Of a DNA stretch of 64,000 bases, positions 11,207 to 23,479 are shown one piece after another. The stretch is from Cycas panzhihuaensis (Eukaryota; Cycadophyta): positions 8,494,001 through 8,558,000 of the forward strand of contig CM041465.1 of assembly GCA_023213395.1 (NCBI GenBank), read 5' to 3'. The translations under genes were made by a program, and so were the position numbers. The first letter of the stretch is position 1, and every line of letters begins with the position of its first letter. The notes under the pieces were generated by a model. That model was not told the origin of the DNA and made no database searches. It worked only from the letters and a program-made list of their open reading frames with translations.

Positions 11207-12510
11207 ATGGCATCATAAATACTCCTTTCAAACACCATTAAACTTAATGCTATAAATAACTTCTTAACATGGAATAAGCAAGTTAAAAATTTTCTCATCA
11301 TCAATAAATTTTGGGCCTATGTTAATAGGGACATACCTCTTTCCATTCCTATATTAGACTATAATGATGCCACAAAAATGATCCCAATTGATCTTGTAGC
11401 CTTAGTAAACTTCAAAACTAAGAATAATATAGCAATATCCTTCCTCCACTTGGCAGTTGAAGACCAAATGAATCAAAATATTGAAATCACCAAAACATCT
11501 CATAAGGCATGGAAAATACTTTGTGCCCTCTATGAGAGAAAAATGAATCTAGATCTTTAACACTTAAAACTAGTCTATTTATTATGCCATTTTCCAGCAA
11601 TATTATCAATCATTTAACCAAAGTTAAAATAATTTGAAACTAGTTGATTATCCTTTGTGAGCCACCTTCTAATCACAACTTGATTTTTAGATTATTAACA
11701 TTCTACCCATTGAATACGACTCCTTTGTATCCAAGTTATATAATAATTACTCCAAAATAGACCTTATGACCTATGAGTGACTTTTGCTTTGAGAGGAGAA
11801 TATACTCAACCAACTAGGAGTGACATCAACATTTGACTCAACTCCTACCTTTATAGCCTAAAACTAAGAAATTAACAAGACTATTAATAGAGTATCCCAA
11901 TAGCTTAGTCAATAACAAGACCTAGCTCAACACTTAGACTCTCTCTCTCTATTATAGGAGTCACATTAGTAGCCAACTCAGTAGTAACTTGTTAGCACCT
12001 CCTCCTCCTCCTACCTAACTTAGCAGTCTCAACATTTACATCACCAACCATAGGGATAGTCTCAAAAGAATCAATAAGGAAAACTAAATGTTACCTGCCT
12101 CTACTGCAGTAAAATTGGACATCTAACTGTTAAATGTAGGAAATAACAAATTAATTTATAACTCTTATAGAACTAAAGGATCCAAGTATATGGGTCATAT
12201 TATCAATAATTAGTCCCCATTTATCAATAAAGAGCACCCTTATACCATTAAGGAGGTCTTAGTTACACTCAACAAAGATAAGGAGTTTCTTATCAATAAG
12301 GAGGACCATGTCCTCCATAAGGAATTACCTTTCCATAATAAGGAGGCCCTTATTATCAATAAGGTGGTCCTATTCAATAATAGGAAGGCCCTTTCTACCC
12401 ATAAGAGGGGACATTATACTAACTTCAAGGCTAATTCTATTAGTAGAATTAGAATCAAAGGCCTACAAAAGGATAAAGACCTCAAAACATGCAATAGTTC
12501 TTAAATAGAA
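11207..12510 (+). pseudogene. B gag (Copia nucleocapsid)
   Basis: The ATG at 11207 starts MAS followed by a stop, then a KLNAINNFLTWNKQVKNFL-type stretch, the Copia gag N-terminal region. An open piece at 11378-11557 continues it (helices ending KAWKILCALYERK). A perfect zinc knuckle of the form C-x2-C-x4-H-x4-C (CLYCSKIGHLTVKC) lies at 12096-12137. After it the frame enters an unusual repeat rich in Asn-Lys-Glu (about 12216-12415). Stops of the TAG/TAA type and frameshifts break it elsewhere. The gag would coat the RNA genome in the cytoplasmic particle. Confidence 0.75.
12216..12415 (+). repeat. Degenerate repeat coding xNKE units in B gag
   Basis: The motif ATCAATAAGGAGG or close variants (AACAAAGATAAGGAG, CATAATAAGGAGGCC, AATAATAGGAAGGCC) recurs about seven times at uneven spacing of roughly 24-33 bp. 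In the gag frame it gives Asn-Lys-Glu/Lys triplets followed by D/A-x-L. It lies just after the zinc knuckle, where most Copia gag proteins have variable sequence. Confidence 0.6.
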
Positions 12511-12589
12511 ATAAAAGGAACTAATAGAATGATTAACAACAACAAGGTGGCAATATAGGAGATGGTCATGACTCCTCCTCCCATAACCT

Positions 12590-12869
12590 ATTTTTTATAA
12601 CATTATTCTCATAGCTTAATGAGACCACATGACTCCTTGATTATGATGCAATGAGATATATGATAGATATAGAAAAGATACTAGAAGAGACACAATTAAT
12701 CAACACTCAAATAGTTATGTTTAAGGATAACTTGACTTATAATGTGACCAAAATTAGTAAGTCACTAATAACATTGAAGGAATCTAAAATTAAACACCAC
12801 ATTAGTAATGTGTTCCTTGTACTCAATATGAAGATGAGCCTATTTTTTATCATCCAAATAGATAAGTAG
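12590..12869 (+). pseudogene. B protease domain
   Basis: The C-terminal piece reads NVFLVLNMKMSLFFIIQIDK, matching the conserved Copia sequence just after the protease core. An HMTP stretch upstream is what remains of the region after the catalytic Asp. The catalytic Asp-Ser-Gly itself is not readable without frameshifts. Confidence 0.65.
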
Positions 12870-13089
12870 AACTTAGATGTCCTCTTTAGCTAAGGCATTT
12901 ACAAAATTATAGGCCATACTATAGGTAAATTTATATCTATAAGACATGAAGCTGGTGGCTTATATAGGCTAGATGGAGTCCCCCTTACTACTACTCCACA
13001 ACATGAATCTTGTTTCATGGCCAAATCAACTCAATCTAATAATGGGAATGATGTAATTAATGAAGAGTCCCTTTCTATATAAGAACCTA

Positions 13090-14060
13090 GAGAATTCTCC
13101 TATTTAAAGAATGATGTCATCACAAATAGCTCCAAAGACCACCTATGGCATCAATACCTAAGTCATTAGACATGTAAAGCTTGAACCTCATGTCTAGGCT
13201 AAAAATGGTAAAAGACCTACCTAAAATCAAGAGATACCACAATATATATGAGACTTGCCTAAAGGGAAAGCAACAAAGAAAAAACATTCCCTTCTAAGAA
13301 TGCATGGATAGCTTCACAACCATTAGAGTTGTCTAGTTCTAATATTTGTGGCCCTATATATATCCAATCTCTGAATGGAAGTTAGTATTTCATCACCTTC
13401 ATATATGACTTCTTAAGAAAAGTATAGGACTATTTCTTGAGAAATAAATATAAAGCCCTAGATAGATTCAAAGAGATCAAAGCTACTATAGAAAATAAAA
13501 GTAGAGTAAAAATCAAGATCCTTAGATCTAATAATGGTGATGAGTATATTTTGAATTAGTTCAATAACTTTTATAAGGAACATAGAATCTAACATCAATT
13601 TTCTGGTCCTCATATACCTCAACAAAATGGTATAAATGAAAGGATGAATTAGACTTTGATCAACAAAGGAGAAGCCATGCTTAATGCTACTAACCTTGCC
13701 ACCGGATTTTGGGTTAATGCCATTATCGTTACTACTTACCTAACCAACATGAGTCCCATAGTTATGGTTAGGAATATTACTACTAAAGAAACTTGGTTAG
13801 GTCAAAAACCATCTGTAGCTCACTTAAGGATCTTTAGATCCATGGCATATAAACATGTCCTAAAGGATAATGAAAAGAAGCTTGATGACAAGAGCCTTAA
13901 GTGTATCTTCCTTGGTTATGTACCTAGTTGAAAAGCCCATAAAGTTTTTAAAATAGTTAGTAACCAAGATTACATAACATGGGATGTAATCTTTGTAGAT
14001 GAATCATAGGAACTGACACCTCCTCAACCTTAGATTATAGTAGCAGATGAAGTTAATGCA
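13090..14060 (+). pseudogene. B integrase
   Basis: The core contains an SNNGDEY-like stretch near 13525 at the second catalytic Asp position and, at about 13615, PQQNG followed by NERMN, which keeps the third catalytic Glu. An open segment 13656-13928 encodes the C-terminal half ending FLGYVPS, the usual Copia landmark before the linker to RT. TAG and TAA codons occur at former Gln and Arg/Trp positions. Confidence 0.75.
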
Positions 14061-14369
14061 TCATAAGTGACCTTTGGACAAATTTTGGAGCCACTAGCAC
14101 TAGCTTCCTCCTACACTTCAGGTCCCTCATCAGTTCTAATAACATCTTTATCATCCACTCAATCAAGCATAACCTTCTCTCCCATTTCAATTGATGACCT
14201 TTAGGTGGAAGCCACTAGCTTTTAACCACCTCCTACGTGGCTACAATAACTTCTAAAGGATACTTATCTTCCTCCCATAATTGTAAAGAGGCTTTCTAAG
14301 ATGTGACACTCTATAAACTTTACCCTCATAGCATATGTACTTGAAACTCTTGATCCTTCTATATTTGAG

Positions 14370-15140
14370 GGGGTAGTTTAAGACTAAATATGGAAAGTAA
14401 TTATGGATAAAGAGATGAATTCCATCTTAAAAAATAATAGTTAAGAGATGATTGAATTACCACCTGGGAAGAAATCAATTGATTGTAAATGGTTGTATAA
14501 GATAAAGTTCTATGTAGATGGTACTATAGAGTATAAAAAAACTCACCTTGTAATAAGAAGTTTTAAATAGTAGGAAGGAATTGACTATGATGATACCTTT
14601 ATATTAGTAGCTAATATGATCACATTTTATTTGGTTATGTCCCTAGTAGCCCAATTTAGATGGCTAATTTACCAAATGAATGTGAAGAGTGCTTTCCTTA
14701 ATAGAGAGCTCAAAGAAGATATTTTCTTGAAATAACCCCTAGGCTCTGTTATTCCAAGATAAGAACACTTAGTTTGTAGACTCAAGAAAGCACTTTATAG
14801 AATCAAATAGGTACCATATGCCTGGCATACAAAGATAAATTCCTTTCTCACATAACATGGATTCAATCATTCACCATTTGACCATGATCTCTATATTTAA
14901 GTTAGAGATAATTTAATCACAACCATTATTCTTTATGTGGATGAGCTTATTATCACTAGAAATAATATAGATATAATTTCTTACCTTTAATCAAAGTTAA
15001 GGAGTAACGTTGAGATAACTGACCTTGGGCACCTTCACTACTTCCTTAGAATTAAAGTTTGGCAAGAATTAGGCTACATCCTCCTAACTCAAACTAAGTA
15101 TGTCAATGATCTCTTAGAAAGATTTAGGCAAATGTAAGCC
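14370..15140 (+). pseudogene. B reverse transcriptase
   Basis: Landmarks in order: KSIDCKWLYKIK, an EGIDYDDTF stretch (Copia EGIDYxETF), NVKSAFLN (for DVKTAFLNG), LVCRLKKALY, and YVDE at 14934-14945. The last is the catalytic box, normally YVDD, with the second Asp changed to Glu. Downstream are TDLGHLHYFL and a YVNDLLERF stretch. Several TAG stops replace Gln codons. RT copies the element RNA in cytoplasmic particles; this copy could not. Confidence 0.8.
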
Positions 15141-15179
15141 AATACCAATTCCCATGGAGACAAGAACTAAGTTAAACTT

Positions 15180-15880
15180 GGATAATCAAGAAAAGCCTTT
15201 TGATCCTACTTTATATTGGTAATTAGTTGGGAGCCTTATTTATCTCACTCTCATTCATTTGGACATTTCATATATAATAGGGATCTACTCTAGTTATATA
15301 TCCCAACCCGAAGTATCTCATTAGAAAGTAGCCATTAGGATCCTTAAATACATCCATGGCACTCATTAATTTAGCCTTGATTACAACTAGACTAACTCAC
15401 CTATTCTAAAAGGACATATATATGATGATTAGGCTAGTTGCTAAGATACTCTCTAGTTAACTTTAGGATATTATTTTGATATGAACTTAGCTATAATCTT
15501 GTGGAGCTATAAGAAATAGCCTAATATTGCTCTTTCCTCTACCGAAGAAAAATATAAAGTAGTTATCCATGCTATAATTAAGTTGATTTATCTTAGAAGG
15601 ATTCTCATCGAGCTTGGACTTCAACAATGTGCACCTAACATCATGTACTATGATAATCAAAGCATGTTGAAGATGATGAAGAATCATGTATTCCATGTTA
15701 GAACTAAGAACCTTAAGGTCCATCACTACTTAATTCATGAGCATATCCAGAGGAGAGAAGTTAATCTCATCTACCATCCTACTAAAGACTAGGTCATTGA
15801 CATCTTCACTAAAGTATTTGATAAACCAAAGTTTGAATGATTTAAACATGACCTTAACATCCAAAGAAATGAAGCTTCTA
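15180..15880 (+). pseudogene. B RNase H
   Basis: The domain ends in an open segment (15583-15789) with LIELGLQQCAPNIMYYDNQS and HVRTKNLKVHHYLIHE, matching the Copia RNase H C-terminus, followed by a VIDIFTK tail motif (normally VADIFTK). A stop interrupts the Asp-Gln join. The end runs into the polypurine tract. Confidence 0.75.
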
Positions 15881-15882
15881 TT

Positions 15883-15891
15883 AAAGGAGGG
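15883..15891 (+). promoter_or_regulatory. Polypurine tract of B
   Basis: AAAGGAGGG directly precedes the TG of the 3' LTR. Confidence 0.85.
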
Positions 15892-16274
15892 TGTTAAAAC
15901 TATCTAATACCTCCTCAATTTCTTTATATCTTTGTAATATAATATTTATATTATGCATCAATGGACCCTTGATATAATTAAATCATATTTGATAGTGAGG
16001 TTGGGTCCACCTCTTATGTTGTTAAGTCAGCCTATCAAATTATATTATAAATTTAGCAGATGGCTATAAATAATACCCCGTACCTTTATACATGATATTA
16101 ACTTGATTTAAATGTAGAAGCTTTGCCTAAAAGAAATCCTATGATGTGATGAATTCACCTGTAACCTTGCTAGTCTATTTATTATGCTTATTTATATATT
16201 TCCTTAAATATTTTAGTTATTTCACTTGATATGTTTTGATTAGTGTACATGTATTAAGATTTTAACATTTATCA
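15892..16274 (+). repeat. 3' LTR of B (383 bp, uninterrupted)
   Basis: It starts TGTTAAAACTATC and ends TTTATCA. It is the intact reference for the split 5' LTR. After it, element A protease sequence resumes. Confidence 0.85.
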
Positions 16275-19201
16275 ATAGAACATTAGGAGTATCTATCAAT
16301 TTATCAACCATGTTCTAATTCTGAAGAGAAAATATCTTTTGGTAATAGTTCCCAACTAAAAGTTAAAAGAACAGGTGATGTAACCTTAAAAAAAGTTCTA
16401 TTAATGATATTTTTAATGTTCCTAGATTATTACCCAACCTGTTATCTATTTATCAGATTTACTAGAAGAACCTTGTAGTGAAATTCTAGAAAGATAAGCT
16501 TACCATTGAATAACCTTTTAATAAGTTTAAACATATTGCCTCTGGATCTATTGATCATAAAATAAGTCTCTATAGTTTGACAAACTTAACTTATTCAAAA
16601 TCTAAACTATTCACTTTATTCATAGCCCAATCTGACCTCACCAGTAAGTTATGACACATATATTTTGGCCATACAAGCTATGGAAAACTGAATTTCTTAA
16701 ACTAATATAATATGGTTCATGGTCTTCTTACTTTATCTAACATTTATGGTATTTATGATGCCTCTATATTAGGTAAATAACACATGTATCCCTTTCCTTA
16801 TTAGACTATATTTTAAGTAAAATCACCACTCAAAATTCTTCATTCATATATATGTGGTCCTTTTCAAATACCCTCATATTTTGGTAGTAGGTAGTTTGTA
16901 ACCTTTATTGATGACTTTTTAAAAAAATATTAGATTTATATGCTAAAGAGTTAAAGTGAAGTTTTTAATATTTTTGTTGAATTTAAAACTTTAGTTAAAA
17001 CTCAATCCAATCTTAAAGTTTTTAGATTAGATAATACTAAAGAGTATTTAAGAAATAAATTTACTTTTTTTTTGTAAAAGAGTAGAATTATATTTTAATA
17101 TTCAATTGCTTATACTCCCTAACAAAATGATGTTACTAAATTTAAGAATTATACGTTAATAGAAATGACTAGATGCATGTTATATGCAAAAAATCTTGAA
17201 CTAAAATTATGGGTTGAAGCTATAGCTTGCTTTAATTATCTATTAAATAGATTACTAACTAAAACTTTAAATAATGTTATGGTAGAACAAAAATGGTCTA
17301 GTTGTAAACTCTCAATAAAACACCTAAGAGTCTTTAAAAGTAGTACTTGGGCACAAGTTCCCAAAAAGAAACATCAAAAACTTGATCTAAAATATTAAAG
17401 GTTTATCTTCATTAGTTGTAGGGGAGAAAGTAAAGCTTATCAACTATTAGATCATATCACATATACTATTTCAATTAGGTATGATATTAAATTTGATAAA
17501 GAGGAATCTTCATCAAACTTTAATTCTAATCAAATTGATTTTTCTATTGTTCCAACTAGTTCTTCAAAAAAATAAGTTAAAAATAAAGTCACTAAAAACT
17601 TATCAACACAAGTTCAAAATTAGATTTTAATTAAAATAGATAAATCTAGTCTATCATCATTTTCAAATTAATCTCCTAGAAGTAAACAACCTAAGTGTGT
17701 TCAAAAAACCCTTTCAACTACTGTGGTGATGCTAATAATCCTTCAAATACTAGTAAAACTGGATTCCAAAAACTTCAAGCTATCTTTACCTTGATGGATA
17801 AAGTAATATCCAGTAATGACCTTAAAAATTTTTAGGGAGCTTATAACAATCTAATATGGAAATAAACCATACAAACTAAATATGAGACTCTTCTAAAAAA
17901 CTCTACTTGGGACTTAGTACCTCTTTATTCAAGTAAAAATTTGGTAGACTATAAATAGATCTATTATATAAAATATAATTTTAAAGGAGTCATTGAAAAA
18001 TACAAAACATACTTGGTAGCGAAAGTTTTCTCATAAGTAGATGGTATTGATTATACTAAAATCTTTATTTCATTTACAAAAATAAATACTATTAAGATTA
18101 TTATTGCTCTTGCAGCCAAGTTTAGATAGTAAATACATTAGATTGATGTAAAAATTACTTTTCTCAATAGTAATCTTGATAGAAAAATTTATATGTCTTA
18201 AACCCTTAGTTTTATAACTAATCTTAACCTTGTTTGTAAATATAAAAAAATCTTTGTATGGACTTAAACAAGCCTGTTGAGCTTAGTATATTAAGATAGA
18301 TAATTATCTTATTTAAAATGGTTGTACTAAATATATAAGTGATTATAATCTTTACTTCAAATAAGAAAATAATAATATTACTATTCTAATTTTATATATT
18401 GAAGACATTATCATCACCGTGTCTTTACTTTCTAACATCTTTTAATTGAAATATATCCTTATGGATAAATTTGAAATGACCAATTTAGGCCTTTATTACT
18501 TTATGGGTTTATAAATTTGTCAATCTAATTTTTTAATTTTTATATCTCAACCTAAATATATGCTTAACTTAATTAAAAGATTCAATATGGAGAGTTCTAA
18601 ACTAGCTCCCACTCCATTATAATCAAGTGTCAAACTATTAACTGATTATTAAAAACCTCTATGTAATCCAAGTTTATCTTATTAACTAATTATAAGTCTT
18701 ATATATTTAACCCATACTCATCCAAACATTTCTTATGGCATTGCTTTATGTTCTAAGTGCATGTAAAAACCACACGAATCACACTAGAAAGTAGTAAATA
18801 TATATCTTATGATATCTTCAAGATATAATTCATTATGGTTTAACTTATTATTATTATAATTTTAATCTTAAGTTAATAGGTTATACAGACTTAGATTGGG
18901 TGGGTGATTCTAATAATTGTAAGTTAATAACTAAATATATTTTCTTTCTCAATTTATGGTCAAGAAAAAAATATAATCTTTTACATTATTTATAATTGAA
19001 TCTGAGTATCATGCACTAGTAGAAGCCAGTAAGGAGTCTTTATAGATAAAATCATTATTAAATAAACTTTTTTAATTTTCCACTTCTTCTATTCAAATAA
19101 AAATAGACAATGAAGGTGTTATTTTGATTAAAATTAATTATATAACTCATTTAAGGGCTAAACATAGTGAATTGCATTAACACTTTTTTCATAATCTTGT
19201 C
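16275..19201 (+). pseudogene. Element A: Copia protease, integrase, RT and RNase H (right part)
   Basis: Just after the B LTR the frame reads ISFGNSSQLKVKRTGDVTL, the Copia sequence after the protease site, so this continues 3511-4568. The integrase C-terminus is readable at 17165-17395 (VPKKKHQKLDLKY). RT follows with NSTWDLVPL, IEKYKTYLVAK, DGIDYT and a catalytic box reading YIED at 18395-18406 (normally YVDD). RNase H shows GYTDLDWVGDSNN-CKL and a THLRAKHSELH stretch. Stops are very dense, more than in B or D, consistent with A being the oldest Copia here. The frame is cut at 19201 by element C, and A's 3' LTR is not found. Confidence 0.8.
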
Positions 19202-19497
19202 TGAAAATAATGGATCTATCCTTTATCTTAATGCACTAAATAAAAAGGAAAACATTGGAGAAAGAGAGACTTGAGAGAAAGAGAGCAACTCTCATAAAAT
19301 AGGGAGGTAAGAATAAGCCTTCTCTATTGAGCTTACTTTCATATTAAGAGAGAGAGCATTAGAGTTAGGTGAAATAAAATTATACATAATGCATATAAAA
19401 GTGCATTTCACTTAAGTGATCTAATTTAAAGTTTACTTAAGACCCATTTTAGAAATAATCAACTAATAAAATAACCTTGTGATATTATCCCATTTCA
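19202..19497 (-). repeat. 3' LTR of C (296 bp)
   Basis: The complement begins TGAAATGGGATAATATCAC and ends in a decayed ...TTTTCA, aligning along its length with the D LTRs (298 bp). TG...CA ends are kept. It is followed on the plus strand by ATCTCCTTTTTAATG, the complement of a polypurine tract. Confidence 0.85.
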
Positions 19498-19949
19498 ATC
19501 TCCTTTTTAATGATAGAAGGTCATTTCATCTTATTTTATTGTATCCTATGAGGTCTTCATTTGAGCCTCTTATAAAGTAAACCATAATGACACTTTTGAG
19601 GAAAACCCTCGTGGGGAAGAAAACTCATAGACTTTCTAATCTACTAACTTAGCTTAGGCAACTCTTCAAATGAAGCTAAATAGCCAATAAGTATAATGAA
19701 TTTTATAGCTAAAATCTATTAAGTATCCATATACCATTTGGTCATCCCATATGCCTTTTTAGGTTTTCACAGGTTTTAATTCTCTAAAATGATATAACCC
19801 TTATCCTTTCATGCCCACAAGGGGTCTTAATGAATATGATAAAGTAGAGACTTACTCTTATCCTTCTACACCTATAAGGGGTTTTAATGAATGAGATAGA
19901 GTATGATGGTCCTATTATCATCTCCTTCAATCATTTAGAGATGGAGGCC

Positions 19950-20640
19950 CTAAGGTTGAGTTACCTTCAGAATTATTTAAAATTCACCCTCTTCAGTGGT
20001 TTGGTGAAGATATTAGTCACTTGACCTATTGTGGGATAGTACTCCAATTGAATTATGCCCTCATGAACTAGTTCTCTAATCCTATGGACATTTTAACTTA
20101 TATATTTGGTACAATCATGAAATATAGGATTTTTAGCCAATTGGATTATAGACTAATTATCCATATGTGAGTTGGTAGAACTTTTTTGGGTAGTATTTAA
20201 TATATTCAATAATTTTCTAAGCCATATCACCTCCTTACTTATCTCAGAAGTAGTAATATATTCAACTTTAGTAGTTGAGTCTGAAACTATCTTCTACCTT
20301 TCAGATCTCTATGATATTGGTGCTATTCCAAGAAATGTTACATATGCAGATGTGGATCTTCCTATGTCTTTATCTCTGACAAAGTATGAGTTTGTATATA
20401 CATAAAGTTTGAATTCTATATTGAGTTTAAATAGTAGACCATATTTGCTAGTCATCTTCAGGTACCTCGACACTCGTACTGTAGCTTGCCAATGATTTTA
20501 CTTAGGATTTGTCATGAATCTTGTAAGAATGCTAATAGAGTGTACAATATCTAGCCTTGTGTTAGGAGTATAGATGAGACTACATACAAGTTGCTTGTAG
20601 AGTATTACATCTACCTCCATAGTGTCACCATCAACTAAGA
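19950..20640 (-). pseudogene. C RNase H
   Basis: On the minus strand this aligns with 52400-53040 of D: the trace of the DADWAGD-type motif lies near 20390, and the LGIAPISWRS-like region near 20320. The track from the VESTAEAEY-like site is interrupted by stops. The long plus-strand frame at 20172-20402 is a shadow of this domain. Confidence 0.7.
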
Positions 20641-21600
20641 GTTTAACATTAGGTTCCATAGGTGTAGCCATTGGTCAAACATCTTTCAACTGAAACTTTG
20701 TCAGAAGATCATTAATATATTTTTCTTGGGAGAGAAAGATTTTGCCATTATTTTGAATTACTTCAATTCCCAAGTAATATTTCATCAACTTGAGGTTAGA
20801 TAACTTAAAAGTTTTAGTAAGGTCCTTCTTCAATTAACTGATTACCTATTCAATATTCCCCATTATTAGTATATCATCCATAAAATTAAAAGGTAAGTGA
20901 CTTTATCATTTTGGTACTTGATGAATAGTGTTGTATCAATATCTTAATAGTTGCAAACCTCATATCTAAGTTACCTTATTCTTTAAAACAACTTGGTAAA
21001 CCAAGCACGAGGGTTTTTTTTAGGCTATACAATGACTTTTTGAGCTTGTAAACCTTATACTCTAGAGCCACGATATTGTATCCTTCTAGTTGAGTCATAT
21101 AAATTTCTTCTTTAAGGTCTCCATTGAGAAATGTGGTCTTAACATTGAGTTGGTGGATTTTCTAACCCTGTTGAGTAACCAAGGCTATAAGAGTTCTAAT
21201 TATACATGAATTCTTTTGCTACTAATCTCATCTTTTATTTTTCTAGGGTTCCATATGATCTATACTTATTTTTGAACATCCATTTATTTTGAACTACCTT
21301 TCTTCTAAGTGGTAGATCAACAAGCTCCCATATACCATTCTTGATAAGAGATTGGTACTCCTCATTTATAGAGTTTCTCCAAGCTACATGCTTTATAACT
21401 TCTTGGTATGTTAGGGGCTCTTCATTAAGAGCAAGGTGTAGTTCTACTAGTTTAAGTTCAATGGAAAGAAATTCATGTATCTTTACTCTATGGGCACTTC
21501 TAGTGCTAGTTTTGCCTACCTCATCTGGTCGCATATCCTTGTGTAGCTGGTAGGCTTCATAAAAACCTTGAGTTGGGAATGAGGTTTTTATTTCCATAGC
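20641..21600 (-). pseudogene. C reverse transcriptase
   Basis: The open piece 21235-21597 gives the RT N-terminus: EPLTYQEVIKHVAWRNSINEE, NGIWELVDLPLRRKVVQNKWMFKNKYR. Farther along the minus strand, near 20870, the catalytic box reads FMDD followed by ILIMG, intact in residue terms and shared with D. Frameshifts and stops lie between the pieces. Confidence 0.8.
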
Positions 21601-21849
21601 CTCTTGGTCTTCATTTTGATCCTAAAAAGGATCATGTGAAATGTTTGGCATGGAGGAAGTTGACAATGCTAGAGAAGATGGGTCAACCACTAATGTTAGA
21701 GAAGGTGGTCCTTCTACTATGGCTTTACCTTTATCAACTTAGCTATTTTCAAATGATGGCATTGGATGTGCACACATTGGATGAGAGTCATAGCTTATAT
21801 CCTCTAGGGCTCTCTTATTAGATTCTAATATTTTAAGCAACTATTGAGT

Positions 21850-22800
21850 ACCATCCCCCTAAATTTTAGAATCTAGACATCGAATTTAATAGAATTATTA
21901 AATCAATATGAAGGCATCTTGGAGTCAAGTCTGAGCAATTAATCTTTAGTCTCCATAAAGATAACATCTCTAGTGATGATGATTTTATACTGTGAAGGTA
22001 GAAAAACCTTGTACCTCTTTTTGTCCATAGGGTATCTGATAATGATGACTTTAAGGGCTCTATCCTAGAGCTTGTTTCTATGTTCCTCCAAAATGTAAGC
22101 ATAACAAGTAGAACTAAAAATTTTGAAGTAGGAGATAGAGGGGATTTATCCATGCCACATTTTATGTGGAGAGGGGCTAAGTTTGGAGGGACTAATAATG
22201 TTGATACAATACACAGTAGTCTAGATAACCTCAGCCCAAAGATAGATAAGGATGTTTTGGTATACCAACATAGCATAAGCCATGTTCATGATGGTCCTAT
22301 TCATGCACTCAACAACTCCATTTTACTGGTGTGTACTTAAAATAGTGGTATGATATTTGATCCCATGGTGACGTAGGTATAATTAAAACACATTGGAGGT
22401 GTACTCATCGCCATTATCAATCTTAAGTATCTTGATCTTAAATCCTGATTCATTCTCCCTACAGGCCTTAAAAGCTTAAAACATGGAAAAAGCTTCATCT
22501 TTCTTTACAAGAAAAGTAACCTATACAATTTTGGTAAAATCATCAATGAAAGTAATATAGTGCTACTTTTATTTGAGAGAAGGAATGGGCATAAGACCAC
22601 ATATATCTAAGTGTACAAGCTATAAAGGTTGGCTAGATTTCCACTGACTATGAAGAAAGGGTTATCTTTGAGATTTGGCAATGATACATGCTTCACATTT
22701 AAAGGGCTTAGAGGAGAGATTAGGCATACTAGGAAGAGTGACATGTAGCTCTCTTAAATGATTAATTTTGATATGGCCCATACGAGCATACCATAGGAAT
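21850..22800 (-). pseudogene. C integrase
   Basis: It aligns with 50100-51060 of D. The third catalytic residue is preserved here: the complement near 22300 reads VVECMNRTIMNM, with Glu where D has Lys. The HARMGH and C-x2-C pieces of the zinc-binding part lie near 22640-22790. Stops break the frame. Confidence 0.8.
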
Positions 22801-23260
22801 ACTTGGGATAAATTTTAAGGAGTCAAGGTTGTGGTAAAAATAGAGTCATCATTAACATAGTTGGCTTCAGAGAATGGAGAGCTAGTTAGGCAAAAAAGTT
22901 TACCATCAAGAATTCTAGCCATAACCACAACATTTGAAGGAGGATGAATGATATAAAGAGTTTGATTATTTATAATTACAATAAGACCAAATCCACGAGA
23001 GACAAGGGTGGACAAGGAGAGAAGGTTCTACTTCATAATAGGAATATATAAAACATTAACAAGGGTAAATTTTAAAAGGCCTAGGAGTTTTAGGCAAATA
23101 GTTCTAAGTCCTTTAACTAGCTGAGATGATTTGTCAGCCATGTGCATAATATCATAAACTTTAGAGTCAAAATCCTAAAAGAACTAGTGATGACAAATCA
23201 TATGTTATATTACTCTATTATCCATGATCTAAGATGAAGTATTTGAGGTGGCACTATTAG
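22801..23260 (-). pseudogene. C protease
   Basis: The complement near 23215 reads IMDNR where D has IMDTG, so the catalytic Asp remains but its Thr-Gly is lost. An open piece 22815-23012 matches D's SSEANYVNDDS and NNQTLYVIHPPSN regions. Confidence 0.7.
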
Positions 23261-23479
23261 TGGTAAAGGTAAAAGTAAATAAGCATAAATATAATGAGCC
23301 TCAATATACTTAGTGGATCTATTAATAATATTTGATGAAGTGATCCCAATTCCTTGAAGGTGTGCATGAGTAAATTGCATTCTACTAAAAGCATCTTTAA
23401 GAGAAGTATTATCAACATAATATGTACCATGACACTATTTATAGCTTGGTAGTTTATTGGTGATAGTTCTGTAAATTTT

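Larger units (their letters stand above)
4569..16274 (+). mobile_element. Element B: full-length plus-strand Copia, itself interrupted by N
   Basis: B has a 5' LTR (4569-4848 plus 9166-9273), primer site, long leader, gag, protease, integrase, RT and RNase H in Copia order, a polypurine tract and a 3' LTR (15892-16274). Without N it is about 7.4 kb. It sits inside element A: Copia protease sequence runs up to 4568 and the same protein resumes at 16275. I could not see a clean target duplication (left flank GATTT, right flank ATAGA). All domains carry stops and the RT site is altered, so B is dead. Confidence 0.85.

Noticed and set aside
20172-20405. Plus-strand open frame of 77 codons
   Set aside because: It is the antisense shadow of the C RNase H. 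The same frame recurs antisense to D RNase H at 52575-52790.
22080-22340. Plus-strand open frame of 86 codons, similar to a minus-strand frame at 50529-50825
   Set aside because: Both are antisense shadows of the homologous integrase in C and D; their similarity comes from the sense protein.
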